The translations under genes were made by a program, and so were the position numbers. DNA of 20,079 nt from Oscillospiraceae bacterium (GTDB lineage Bacteria; Bacillota; Clostridia; Oscillospirales; Ruminococcaceae): assembly GCA_004554485.1 (NCBI GenBank), contig SFLS01000022.1, forward strand, positions 1-20,079, given 5' to 3'. Under the pieces are notes generated by a model, which was not told the DNA's origin, made no database searches, and saw only the letters and a list, made by a program, of their open reading frames with translations. Shown here piece by piece: positions 8,456 through 16,249 of this stretch. Each line of letters begins with the position of its first letter. Position 1 is the first letter of the stretch.

Positions 8456-9841
8456 TCACTTTCCCGCTACATTTACTTTGCATTTTACGGCAGGGCCGCC
8501 CATGCCCACCGGCATCGGCTGCTTTTTGCCGCAGGTGCCGCTGCAGGTCCATACCATATCATCGCTCAACATATCTACCGTCTGCAGCATCTGGAACGCC
8601 ACGCCGGAAATGGTGGTATCCCGGACGGCCCGGCCCAGCTTGCCGTGTTTGATCTCATAGCCCATCATAATGCCGAACATGAACTCTCCGGTGGTATCGG
8701 CCTGCCCGTTGTTGGTCTGGGTAAAGTAATATCCGTCGTCAATGGCGGCGATCATGTCCTCCAGCTTATCGTGGCCGGGCAGGATCGCGGTATTGCGCAT
8801 TCTGATCAGCGGTTCATCGCTGTATGCATAGCCGCGGGCATTGCCGCAGGGTTCCATGCCGAAGTGAACAGCCGATTCCCGGCTGTTCATGTATCCCACC
8901 AGCATACCGTCCTTGATGAGCAGCTGATCGCGGGCCGGCGTGCCCTCGTCATCCACGTATACCGGCAGCGGCGCACGGCTTCCGTCCGGCAGGGTATGGG
9001 CAAAATCCACCATGGTGATCAGGTCGCTGGCCACCCGTTTGCCAAGGCTGTGGGCCGCCACCGAGCCGCCCAGCACCAGATCGGCCTCCACGGTGTGCCC
9101 CACCGCCTCGTGCGCCAGGATCCCGGCCAGATCCGGTGCCAGTACAACATCCTTCAGACCGGCGCTGGTAAAGACGCCCTCCCGCTTTTGCATCAGCGTT
9201 TCCACCATCTCATCCAGCTTGGCGTGGTACTGGGCGGGGTCGGTGAAATAGTCGGTCAGGATCCCCTCGCCGCCGCCCAGCACGTCAAAGAACTCCACCG
9301 GCATACCGTCGGGGGCTTCCGCGGTCAGTCTTACCACGAAGTGCGTCCGCGGGCGAACGCTGTGGCTGTTGGTGCCGTCGCTGACCAGCAGCAATTTTTC
9401 CATGCAGTTGTGGCGCAGCACAACGGTGCGGCTGGCCAGCTGCGGATATTTTTCCTTCAGGTAATCATCTACCGCCCGCACGAATTCCACATAGTCCTTC
9501 TGGGCCACATCGATGTATTCTTTATCCAGCGCTGTCATCCCGCCGGGAAGCGCCGGCAGGGCGGGACGGCCCTTTTGAATACGGGTATCCAGAAACAGGG
9601 CGTTTTCCTCTGCCGCCCTCAGAACCCGGCGCACGCTTTCCTCCTCGTACTCCACGGCGCTGGCAAAGCCGTAAACACCGTTGCGGTACACGCGGGCGCA
9701 AACGCCGCCCTGCTCCGCCCGGACATTGGAGAACATACTGCCGTTGAGCATCCCCACGGAGCGCGCCGTGTTCATCTGCGCGCGCAGCTCCACATGTCCG
9801 GTCAGCTCCGCCGCAAACGGCGAAAGATAATCCTTCAGCAT
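8456..9841 (-). CDS. tldD: Metallopeptidase TldD, catalytic subunit
   Basis: A 461-residue TldD. The metal-binding motif HExxxH is at H244-E245-H249 (LAHEAVGHTVEADLV), and the C-terminal end has TCSGTCGKKQPMPVGMG, whose cysteine supplies the third ligand in known TldD structures. With PmbA encoded next, this should form the TldD/TldE peptidase that acts on small unfolded peptides or ribosomally made, modified peptides. Start ATG 9841 has GGAGGA 6-7 bases upstream and overlaps the mnmA stop by 7 bases. Length and both motifs are complete, so the enzyme should be active. No recognisable modified-peptide precursor gene is visible between the neighbours. Confidence 0.94.
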   Translation of the reverse strand: MLKDYLSPFAAELTGHVELRAQMNTARSVGMLNGSMFSNVRAEQGGVCARVYRNGVYGFASAVEYEEESVRRVLRAAEENALFLDTRIQKGRPALPALPGGMTALDKEYIDVAQKDYVEFVRAVDDYLKEKYPQLASRTVVLRHNCMEKLLLVSDGTNSHSVRPRTHFVVRLTAEAPDGMPVEFFDVLGGGEGILTDYFTDPAQYHAKLDEMVETLMQKREGVFTSAGLKDVVLAPDLAGILAHEAVGHTVEADLVLGGSVAAHSLGKRVASDLITMVDFAHTLPDGSRAPLPVYVDDEGTPARDQLLIKDGMLVGYMNSRESAVHFGMEPCGNARGYAYSDEPLIRMRNTAILPGHDKLEDMIAAIDDGYYFTQTNNGQADTTGEFMFGIMMGYEIKHGKLGRAVRDTTISGVAFQMLQTVDMLSDDMVWTCSGTCGKKQPMPVGMGGPAVKCKVNVAGK

Positions 9842-10923
9842 AACGAATCCTCCGTATTGGTTATTGTTCCGCCGCCGACGACCGTCTCTCCGCGGTAAAA
9901 GACCACCGCCTGACCGGGCGCCGGGGCGCGCTGTGCCGTTTCAAATTCCACCCGGACCGATCCGGGTGTTGTGCCGGGGGAGATGACCGCCGGCGAAAGC
10001 GGATGGGCGTAGCGGATCTTTGCCTCAACCGTCAGCGGACCGGTCAGCTCATCCACCGCGATCCAGTTGACCTGCTCCGCCGTCAGGCTCCTGCAAAACA
10101 GATGTCTTTCCTCCATCGTCAGCTCCACGGTGTTGCAGCGGGGGTCGATCCGCTTGACATAGGCGTGGCATCCCAGTGAGATCCCCAGTCCCTTACGCTG
10201 TCCAACGGTATAGCGGGCAATCCCTTTGTGCCGTCCCAGCACGGTGCCGTCCTCCGCAATAAAATTGCCGGGGGGCGGCTCACTGCCGGTATACCGGCGT
10301 AGAAAAGCCCCATAGTCCCCATCCGGGATAAAGCAGATATCCTGACTGTCCGGCTTGCGGGCAACTACCAGACCGTTTTTTTCGGCAATAGCCCGGATCT
10401 CCTCCTTGGAATAGTCCCCCAGCGGAAGCCGCAGCAGCTCCAGCTGCGGCTGGGTCAGGTTGTATAAGACGTAGCTCTGGTCCTTTGCGGGATGTACGGC
10501 CCGCAGCAGTTCCCAGCGGCCGGTTGCCGCGTTATAGCCGCAGCGGGCATAGTGTCCGGTCGCCATCCGGTCAAAGCCCAGCTCCCGCAGCTTGTGGGCA
10601 AACGCCCCGAACTTGATCGCCCGGTTGCAGTTAATGCAGGGGTTCGGCGTCCGCCCGCGCAGGTACTCGGCCACAAACGGCGCCACTACCTCCTGCCGGA
10701 ACAGCTCCTTGTAGTTGAGCACATAGTGCGGGATGCCCAACTGCTGGCAAACATAGGCGGCGTCCCGCGCGTCATCGGCACTGCAGCAGCCCGAATCCGC
10801 CTGGGGATCATCCCACAGCTTGAAGGTCACGCCGGTCACTTCGTATCCCTGCTCCTTCAGCAGAAAGGCGGCTACCGAACTGTCCACACCGCCGCTCATG
10901 CCCACCATGATCTTTTCCGCCAT
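9835..10923 (-). CDS. mnmA: tRNA-specific 2-thiouridylase MnmA
   Basis: A 362-residue cytoplasmic enzyme that puts sulfur on C2 of uridine 34 in the anticodons of tRNA Lys, Glu and Gln, using ATP and a persulfide from a cysteine desulfurase. The PP-loop SGGVDSS is at residues 10-16. The two catalytic cysteines are visible: C99 in NPCINCNRAIKF and C197 in PDSQDICFIPDGDYG. The C-terminal part with GQRKGLGIS and the terminal barrel domain is complete. AAAGGAGG lies 7 bases before the ATG, an ideal ribosome site. Its sulfur donor, usually an IscS/NifS-type enzyme, is not in the operon; the class V aminotransferase at the right edge of the window is a different branch and is not an obvious partner. 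Confidence 0.96.
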   Translation of the reverse strand: MAEKIMVGMSGGVDSSVAAFLLKEQGYEVTGVTFKLWDDPQADSGCCSADDARDAAYVCQQLGIPHYVLNYKELFRQEVVAPFVAEYLRGRTPNPCINCNRAIKFGAFAHKLRELGFDRMATGHYARCGYNAATGRWELLRAVHPAKDQSYVLYNLTQPQLELLRLPLGDYSKEEIRAIAEKNGLVVARKPDSQDICFIPDGDYGAFLRRYTGSEPPPGNFIAEDGTVLGRHKGIARYTVGQRKGLGISLGCHAYVKRIDPRCNTVELTMEERHLFCRSLTAEQVNWIAVDELTGPLTVEAKIRYAHPLSPAVISPGTTPGSVRVEFETAQRAPAPGQAVVFYRGETVVGGGTITNTEDSLC

Positions 10924-10976
10924 TGGCCAACCTCCTTTTGCAGTTCCTTTTTTCTCGTGTCGGGGCGGGGGTTCCT

Positions 10977-11001
10977 CCGCCGGTCAGCCGGCGGTCTTTT
11001 T
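10977..11001 (+). terminator. Hairpin over the murJ stop codon, terminator-like on the plus strand
   Basis: A perfect 7-bp stem (CCGCCGG and CCGGCGG) with loop TCAG contains the murJ stop codon in the loop, and is followed on the plus strand by TCTTTTT. On the minus strand no T-run follows, so it should not stop the operon transcript. It may stop antisense transcripts, or be chance. Confidence 0.35.
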
Positions 11002-12519
11002 ACGGCGCAGGCGTTCCATGATCGCCACGACCACATAGCCCAGTTCCTTTACCCGCAGCAGCAGGCAGGCGATAAAGTAAACCGCCATGGCCACCAGGAC
11101 CGCCGCCAGCAGCCCCGGCAGCAGCGAATCGGTAAGCCCGCTGATCCACCGGTAGAAAGGCAGCGTCACCGCCGCCATTACCCCGGCGGCCAGCAGCATC
11201 TTCAGGTAGGTTCCCGCCAGATACCGGTATCCCATGTGGCCCATCTTCCTCTGCAGCTGCACCAACAGCATTACGGTGGTGATCAGCGAAGAAAGCGCCG
11301 TGGCCAGCGCCAGGCCCTTGTGCTCCATCTTCTGCATCAGCAGCAGGTTCAGCACGATATTCAGCAGGATAGTGATCGCCGAATTGACGGTCGGCGTTTT
11401 GGCGTCCTGCCGTGCATAATAGACGTTAATGGTGACCTCCTTGAGGCTATAGAACAAAAGCCCCAGCGAGTAAAAAAAGACAACCTCTCCGGTGCGCTGC
11501 ACGTCATAGGCAGTAAATTCGCCCCGGAAGAACAAAAGCTGCACAAACTCCTTGGCGAACATCATCATGCCCGCCGCAATGGGGATAACGAACAGACCGA
11601 TGATCCCGCAGCTGGAACGGTAGGTCTTTTTCAGCTGCTTGGTATCGCTGGCGGCGGAAAGCCGGGAAAGCTGCGGAAACAGCGCCGTGGTAATGGAAAC
11701 CACAAATACCGAAGTCACAAACCCGGTGATGCGGTTGCCGTAGTTCATCACCGAAACAACGCCCTCGGTCAGCAGCGAAGCGATGCTCTTATCAATAAGG
11801 ATATTGATGGAGTTGATGGCCTTCCCCAAAAAGATGGGCAGCACCATCACCAAAAAGCGGCGGATGTTGCGGTTGCGGAAGGCGGCATCCGGACGATAGG
11901 AAAACTCATTCCGCAGAGCCACCAGCAGCACCAGGATAAACTCTCCGGCATAGCCGATGACCACGCCCCAGCCCAGCAGATCGTAGTTGATGTGCGCCAG
12001 CAGAATGGTAGAAATGACCGCGATGTTCAGCGGGACGCTTACCATACCCACCGCAAAAAAGCGGCCCTTCATCTGCAGATAGCCCTGAATGATATATCCG
12101 ACCCCCAAAAACAGCAGCGAGGCGATCATGATGGAGGAAAGGTTGACGGCCAGATCCAGCTGTCCGCCGGTAAAGCCCAGGGCAAACAGCCGCACAATGG
12201 GATACCGCAGCACCAGGAATACCGCCACAAACAGCATCGACATCAAAAAGGACATGGTGATGACCTGATTGTGGAACGGTTTTTCCTCCGACGGGTGATT
12301 CTGCTGCAGGTCGGTATAGACGCTGATATAGCTGGTCAGCATCGCGGTGCCCAGGCCGGAAAACAGGATCGTCGGCAGCGTAAAGGCTACGACATAGGCG
12401 TCGCTGACGTTGCTGGCACCGTAGGAAAACGCCAGCGAAAGCTCCCGGCAGAACCCCAGCACCTTGGCCAGTATCGTGGTCAGCACCATTATCACCGCAT
12501 GAACGGCAGTTTTATTCAT
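10984..12519 (-). CDS. murJ: Lipid II flippase MurJ (MviN)
   Basis: A 511-residue polytopic membrane protein, the size expected for MurJ with about 14 helices of the MOP superfamily. It moves the peptidoglycan precursor lipid II to the outer face of the membrane. Family sequences are visible: an N terminus with TTILAKVLGFCRELSLAFSYGASNVSDAYVVAFTLP, where the second Arg-rich loop and the DAYxxAFxLP motif are typical, and later GVVSVMNYGNRITGFVTSVFVVSITTALFPQLS. Start ATG 12519 has GGAG 9 bases upstream. It follows lepB by 36 bases and mnmA follows by 60. The stop codon lies in a small hairpin. Substrate in vivo is inferred from family, and some relatives export other polyprenyl-linked precursors. 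Confidence 0.92.
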   Translation of the reverse strand: MNKTAVHAVIMVLTTILAKVLGFCRELSLAFSYGASNVSDAYVVAFTLPTILFSGLGTAMLTSYISVYTDLQQNHPSEEKPFHNQVITMSFLMSMLFVAVFLVLRYPIVRLFALGFTGGQLDLAVNLSSIMIASLLFLGVGYIIQGYLQMKGRFFAVGMVSVPLNIAVISTILLAHINYDLLGWGVVIGYAGEFILVLLVALRNEFSYRPDAAFRNRNIRRFLVMVLPIFLGKAINSINILIDKSIASLLTEGVVSVMNYGNRITGFVTSVFVVSITTALFPQLSRLSAASDTKQLKKTYRSSCGIIGLFVIPIAAGMMMFAKEFVQLLFFRGEFTAYDVQRTGEVVFFYSLGLLFYSLKEVTINVYYARQDAKTPTVNSAITILLNIVLNLLLMQKMEHKGLALATALSSLITTVMLLVQLQRKMGHMGYRYLAGTYLKMLLAAGVMAAVTLPFYRWISGLTDSLLPGLLAAVLVAMAVYFIACLLLRVKELGYVVVAIMERLRRKKTAG

Positions 12520-12555
12520 GTACTTGTACTCCGATCAATTAGAATGGCCGGCCGT

Positions 12556-13140
12556 TCACCGCAGCTTGCCGAAATGGCTGAAGGGGAACAGTGTAAAGAC
12601 CGCGCGGCCCTGGATCGATTCCGCCGAAACGTAAGGATCGCTCCAGTAACGGGAATCCAGCGAATTGGCACGGTTATCGCCCATAAAGAGATAATACCCC
12701 TCTGGCACGTCAAATACACTGGGAATGGCATACTGGTATACCACATAGTCCTCGCTTTGTACCTCGCCGTTGATGGTCATGATGCCGTTTTCGTCGATCT
12801 CCACATGGTCGCCCGGCAGGCCGATCAGGCGCTTGATCAGCGTCGTCCCCGCCAGCTCCGGCGTCTCCGCCTCAAAGACGATGACGTCCCCGCGCTCCAG
12901 CTTTTCCAGGTCATGGACCCGCAGCGTAAACAGGGCGCTGCGTTCCTGAATGGTCGGCTCCATTGAACCGCTGGGAACGATGGCGATAAAGAAGATGAAC
13001 TTGACGATCAGCAGCAGCGCCAGGATCTCCAGCCCGAAAGGGAGAATCCATTCCTTCCACAGCCGCTTCCAGGTCATCGGCTGTTTCTCCTTTTTGGGCT
13101 TTTCTTCGGGCATATTGTTGTTTTCCATGGTATCGGTCAT
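12556..13140 (-). CDS. lepB: Signal peptidase I
   Basis: A 194-residue type I signal peptidase that cuts signal peptides from exported proteins at the outer face of the membrane. One N-terminal membrane segment (about residues 33-56, ILPFGLEILALLLIVKFIFF) anchors it. The catalytic serine is S59 in PSGSMEPTI and the general base is K103 in LIKRLIGLPGD. The C-terminal box MGDNRANSLDSRYW is intact. It is short, as is usual for Gram-positive enzymes. The charged N terminus (MTDTMENNNMPEEKPKKEK) faces the cytoplasm. Start ATG 13140 has GAGG 7 bases upstream; it lies 26 bases after the deoB stop. Most clostridial genomes have several such peptidases, so this one need not be essential. Confidence 0.95.
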   Translation of the reverse strand: MTDTMENNNMPEEKPKKEKQPMTWKRLWKEWILPFGLEILALLLIVKFIFFIAIVPSGSMEPTIQERSALFTLRVHDLEKLERGDVIVFEAETPELAGTTLIKRLIGLPGDHVEIDENGIMTINGEVQSEDYVVYQYAIPSVFDVPEGYYLFMGDNRANSLDSRYWSDPYVSAESIQGRAVFTLFPFSHFGKLR

Positions 13141-13166
13141 GTTATATCCTCACTGTGTCGTTTTTG

Positions 13167-14342
13167 TTATTTCAGGATCTCCCGCAAAAAGCTTGTGCCG
13201 GCAATATTGGCTTTCACCCCAAAGTATTCCGCCACCGTCGCCGCCAGATCGGCGTAGGTGGAACGGGTTCCCAGGTTATATGCGGCCTTTATTTTCGCCC
13301 CATAGGCCAGCAGCGGCACGTGCTCACGGGAATGGTCGGTGCTGGGGGTGGAAGGGTCGCAGCCATGGTCTGCCGTGATAAACAGCAGGTCGTCCTCTTT
13401 CAGCATCGGCAGCAGCTTCCGCAGCTGGCCGTCAAATTCGGTCAGGGCGGCGGCGTAGCCGTCCACATCGTTGCGGTGGCCGTACAGCATATCAAAATCC
13501 ACCAGGTTAACAAAGCACAGACCCTCAAAATCCTGCGCAGCGTAATGGAGGGTATGCTCCATGCCGTCGGCGTTGCTTTTGTTGCGCACCATTTCGGTAA
13601 TGCCCTGCCCGGCAAAGATATCATAGATCTTGCCGACGCCGATAGTGGCCAGTCCTGCCTGCTTCAGTTCGTCCAGCAGGGTGGGCGCGGGCGGCAGCAG
13701 AGAAAAATCGTGCCGGTTGCTGGTGCGCACATAATTGGGGTATTCCCCGGTATAGGGACGGGCAATCACCCGCCCGACGCCCAGCTCCGGCCCCGTCAGC
13801 ATCTCCCGGGCAATCTCGCAGATCCGGTACAGCTCCTCCGGGGGAATATCCGCCTCATTGGCCGCGATCTGGAATACGCTGTCGGCGGAGGTGTAGCAGA
13901 TCAGCCCGCCGGTTTCCTTCTGCTCCCGGCCGTAGTCCCGGATGACCTCGGTGCCGGAATAGGGCTTGTTGCACAGCACCTTCCGGCCGGTTTTCTCCTC
14001 AAAGGCCTGGATAAAATCCGCCGGGAACCCATCGGGAAAGGTGGGCAGCGGGCGGGGCGAGATCAGCCCTGCCAGTTCCCAGTGCCCGATGGTGGTATCT
14101 TTGCCGCGGCTCATTTCCGCCATCCGACCGTAGGCCGCCGTCGGGGACGGCACGGGGGTGCCGCAGTCTACCGAATCAATGTTAAAAATACCCATTTTGC
14201 TCAGCGTCGGAATATCCAGCCTGGAAGAGGCGGTACAGGCCCGCAGCGTATTGCTGCCCGCATCGCCAAAGTCGGCGCTGTCCGGCATTTCGCCGCATCC
14301 GCAGCTGTCCAGCACGATCAGGAATACACGCTTTGCCATCAT
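13167..14342 (-). CDS. deoB: Phosphopentomutase DeoB
   Basis: A 391-residue phosphopentomutase that interconverts (deoxy)ribose 1-phosphate and 5-phosphate in nucleoside salvage and breakdown. It belongs to the alkaline-phosphatase-like metalloenzymes with two Mn ions. Visible motifs are VLDSCGCGEMPDSADFGD (metal and N-terminal site), KDTTIGHWELAG with the expected phosphorylated Thr, DIPTLSKMG, and ITADHGCDPS followed by DHSREHVPLL (metal ligands). The start is the first of two adjacent ATGs (14342), with AAGGAG 7 bases upstream; a GTG two codons earlier would be too close to that site. It is the first gene of a ten-gene operon read from the promoter at 14408. No nucleoside phosphorylase is adjacent. 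Confidence 0.95.
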   Translation of the reverse strand: MMAKRVFLIVLDSCGCGEMPDSADFGDAGSNTLRACTASSRLDIPTLSKMGIFNIDSVDCGTPVPSPTAAYGRMAEMSRGKDTTIGHWELAGLISPRPLPTFPDGFPADFIQAFEEKTGRKVLCNKPYSGTEVIRDYGREQKETGGLICYTSADSVFQIAANEADIPPEELYRICEIAREMLTGPELGVGRVIARPYTGEYPNYVRTSNRHDFSLLPPAPTLLDELKQAGLATIGVGKIYDIFAGQGITEMVRNKSNADGMEHTLHYAAQDFEGLCFVNLVDFDMLYGHRNDVDGYAAALTEFDGQLRKLLPMLKEDDLLFITADHGCDPSTPSTDHSREHVPLLAYGAKIKAAYNLGTRSTYADLAATVAEYFGVKANIAGTSFLREILK

Positions 14343-14407
14343 GCTCACTCTCCTTACTCCCCGCAGATCACCCGCAGGGTTAATTTAGGATATCATACTA
14401 TTGGTCT

Positions 14408-14416
14408 ATTATACCA
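14408..14416 (-). promoter_or_regulatory. Extended -10 promoter of the deoB operon
   Basis: On the minus strand the sequence TGGTATAAT gives a perfect TATAAT with the TGn extension. A weak -35 (TTTCCT, 17-base spacing) lies upstream. The start point would fall about 60 bases before deoB. This is the only clear promoter I see for the ten-gene operon. Confidence 0.7.
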
Positions 14417-14526
14417 TGCTTTGGCGGTAAAGGAAAGTAAATATTCCTTTAATATTCTTCCCCGCCCACCCGGGCGCCCCGGACGCTTTGCACGGCGAAT
14501 TTTATGCCCCGCAGCCCCTCCTTTTG

Positions 14527-14555
14527 TTGACGATAACGCCAAAAAAGGCTATCAT
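14527..14555 (+). promoter_or_regulatory. Sigma-A-type promoter of glpK
   Basis: TTGACG (-35) and TATCAT (-10) are separated by exactly 17 bases, and the likely start point lies about 35 bases before the glpK ATG. The hexamers are close to consensus. No inverted-repeat operator is obvious next to it, and I see no cre-like site. Confidence 0.75.
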
Positions 14556-14596
14556 AAAGTCGGACAATTTGAAACCGGCATAAAGGAGGCCCTTCC

Positions 14597-16084
14597 ATGA
14601 AGCAGTACGTTATCGCGCTTGACCAGGGAACGACCAGTTCCCGCGCCATTCTGTTCGACCGGGAGCAGAACATCATCGCCATGGGGCAAAAGGAATTTAC
14701 CCAGCATTACCCCAAAGCCGGCTATGTGGAGCATGATCCGATGGAGATCTATTCCTCCCAGTACGGCGTTATGGTGGAGGTGCTGGCCAAAAGCAACGTT
14801 TCGCCGGAGGAGGTCGCCGCCATCGGCATCACCAACCAGCGGGAAACCACCATCGTGTGGGATAAGGAAACCGGCCGTCCCATTTATAACGCCATCGTAT
14901 GGCAGTGCCGCCGCACCGCCCCGATCTGCGAGGAACTGAAGCGGCAGGGGCTGGAGCCGTATATTCGGGAGCATACCGGCCTACTGATCGACGCCTATTT
15001 TTCCGGCACCAAGGTCAAGTGGATCCTGGATAACGTCCCCGACGCCCGCAAGATGGCGGCGGAGGGCCGCCTGCTGTTCGGCACCGTGGATAGCTGGCTG
15101 ATCTGGAAGCTGACCGGCGGGCGGGTGCACGTCACCGATTACACCAACGCCTCCCGCACCATGCTGTACGATATCCGCCATATGTGCTGGGATAAGATCA
15201 TCTGCGACGCGCTGGAGATCCCCATGAATATGCTGCCGGAGGTGCGTTCCTCCAGTGAAGTGTACGGCACCATGAACTACGCCGGCGTGGAAATCCCCAT
15301 TGCCGGCTGCGCCGGCGACCAGCAGGCGGCGCTGTTCGGGCAGACCTGCTTTGAGGCAGGCGAGGCTAAAAACACCTACGGCACCGGCTGCTTTTTACTG
15401 ATGAACACCGGCAGCGACTTTTTCCAGAGCCAGAACGGGCTGGTGACCACCATGGCCGCCAGCGCCGACGGACGTCCCTGCTACGCCCTGGAGGGCAGCG
15501 TATTCATCGGCGGCGCGGTCATCCAGTGGATCCGGGATGAACTGCACCTGATCCAGGAGGCCGCGGACAGCGAGTACTTCGCCAGCCGGCTGGAGGATAA
15601 CGGCGGCGTCTACGTTGTGCCGGCCTTTACCGGGCTTGGCGCCCCCTACTGGGACATGTACGCCCGCGGCGCCATCATGGGGCTAACCCGCGGCTGCAAC
15701 CGCAAGCACATTATCCGGGCCGCGCTGGAATCCATCGCCTACCAAAGCCGCGACGTCCTGAACGCCATGCAGCGGGATACCGGCATCCGGCTGCAGGAGC
15801 TGCGGGTGGACGGCGGCGCTTCCGCCAACAACTTCCTGATGCAGTTCCAGAGTGATATTATCAACACTACCATCCGTCGCCCCATGATCCGGGAGACCAC
15901 GGCGCTGGGCGCCGCCTATCTGGCGGGACTTGCCACCGGCGTTTGGGACGATCTGGATGAGATCCGTTCCCAATGGACACTGGATAAGCTGTACCTCCCC
16001 CAGATGCCTGCGGACGTGCGGGAGCGAAACCTTCGCGGCTGGGATAAGGCCATCGGCCGGGTGCAGGGCTGGGAAGATTGCTGA
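14597..16084 (+). CDS. glpK: Glycerol kinase
   Basis: A 495-residue FGGY-family kinase that phosphorylates glycerol to glycerol 3-phosphate, trapping it in the cell and feeding lipid and glycolytic pools. The N terminus MKQYVIALDQGTTSSRAILFD carries the phosphate-binding motif; GITNQRETT and YNAIVWQCRRT are typical; D241 in CAGDQQAALFG is the catalytic base. A notable difference is at the site where Gram-positive enzymes with PTS control have a histidine (His232 in Enterococcus): here the aligned stretch reads GTMNYAGVEIP with N227, so activation by phosphorylated HPr is unlikely. Start ATG is preceded by AAAGGAGG with about 7 bases spacing. No glycerol facilitator gene lies next to it, which is unusual. 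Confidence 0.96.
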   Translation: MKQYVIALDQGTTSSRAILFDREQNIIAMGQKEFTQHYPKAGYVEHDPMEIYSSQYGVMVEVLAKSNVSPEEVAAIGITNQRETTIVWDKETGRPIYNAIVWQCRRTAPICEELKRQGLEPYIREHTGLLIDAYFSGTKVKWILDNVPDARKMAAEGRLLFGTVDSWLIWKLTGGRVHVTDYTNASRTMLYDIRHMCWDKIICDALEIPMNMLPEVRSSSEVYGTMNYAGVEIPIAGCAGDQQAALFGQTCFEAGEAKNTYGTGCFLLMNTGSDFFQSQNGLVTTMAASADGRPCYALEGSVFIGGAVIQWIRDELHLIQEAADSEYFASRLEDNGGVYVVPAFTGLGAPYWDMYARGAIMGLTRGCNRKHIIRAALESIAYQSRDVLNAMQRDTGIRLQELRVDGGASANNFLMQFQSDIINTTIRRPMIRETTALGAAYLAGLATGVWDDLDEIRSQWTLDKLYLPQMPADVRERNLRGWDKAIGRVQGWEDC

Positions 16085-16122
16085 TTTCCCCTTGCCGAAC
16101 TCCTGAACCCCGCGCAGGGGCC

Positions 16123-16208
16123 GGGCGCCCCGCAGGGCACCGCCCTCCGGGCGGTGTAACGGGCTTCGCCCGTCCCGGCGGCTGCGCCGCCGCCCCTGCG
16201 GGGCGCCC
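16123..16208. repeat. GC-rich cloverleaf palindromic element after glpK
   Basis: A perfect 15-bp inverted repeat (16123-16137 with 16194-16208) encloses three perfect hairpins. H1 is 16138-16156 (8 bp, loop TCC), H2 is 16159-16173 (6 bp, loop TTC) and H3 is 16176-16192 (7 bp, loop TGC). Only a few bases are unpaired. This resembles dispersed palindromic elements of bacterial genomes (REP-like or a small mobile element), but I cannot name a family. A weaker GC-rich hairpin (16108-16120) lies just before it. It lacks a T-run, so it is not a typical terminator, although it is the only strong structure at the 3' end of glpK. Confidence 0.8.
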
Positions 16209-16249
16209 TCCCCTCAGCGCTGATCTTCGATGAAAGGCAGGTGCCTGCT

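Noticed and set aside
6100..8652. 850-codon open frame on the plus strand
   Set aside because: It runs opposite three recognised genes (ymfF, radical SAM, pmbA) and parts of tldD. The long frame arises from GC-rich codon bias on the other strand.
10492..12966. 824-codon open frame on the plus strand
   Set aside because: It lies antisense to mnmA, murJ and lepB, all of which have clear motifs. The translation is low-complexity Gln/His-rich, typical of a shadow frame.
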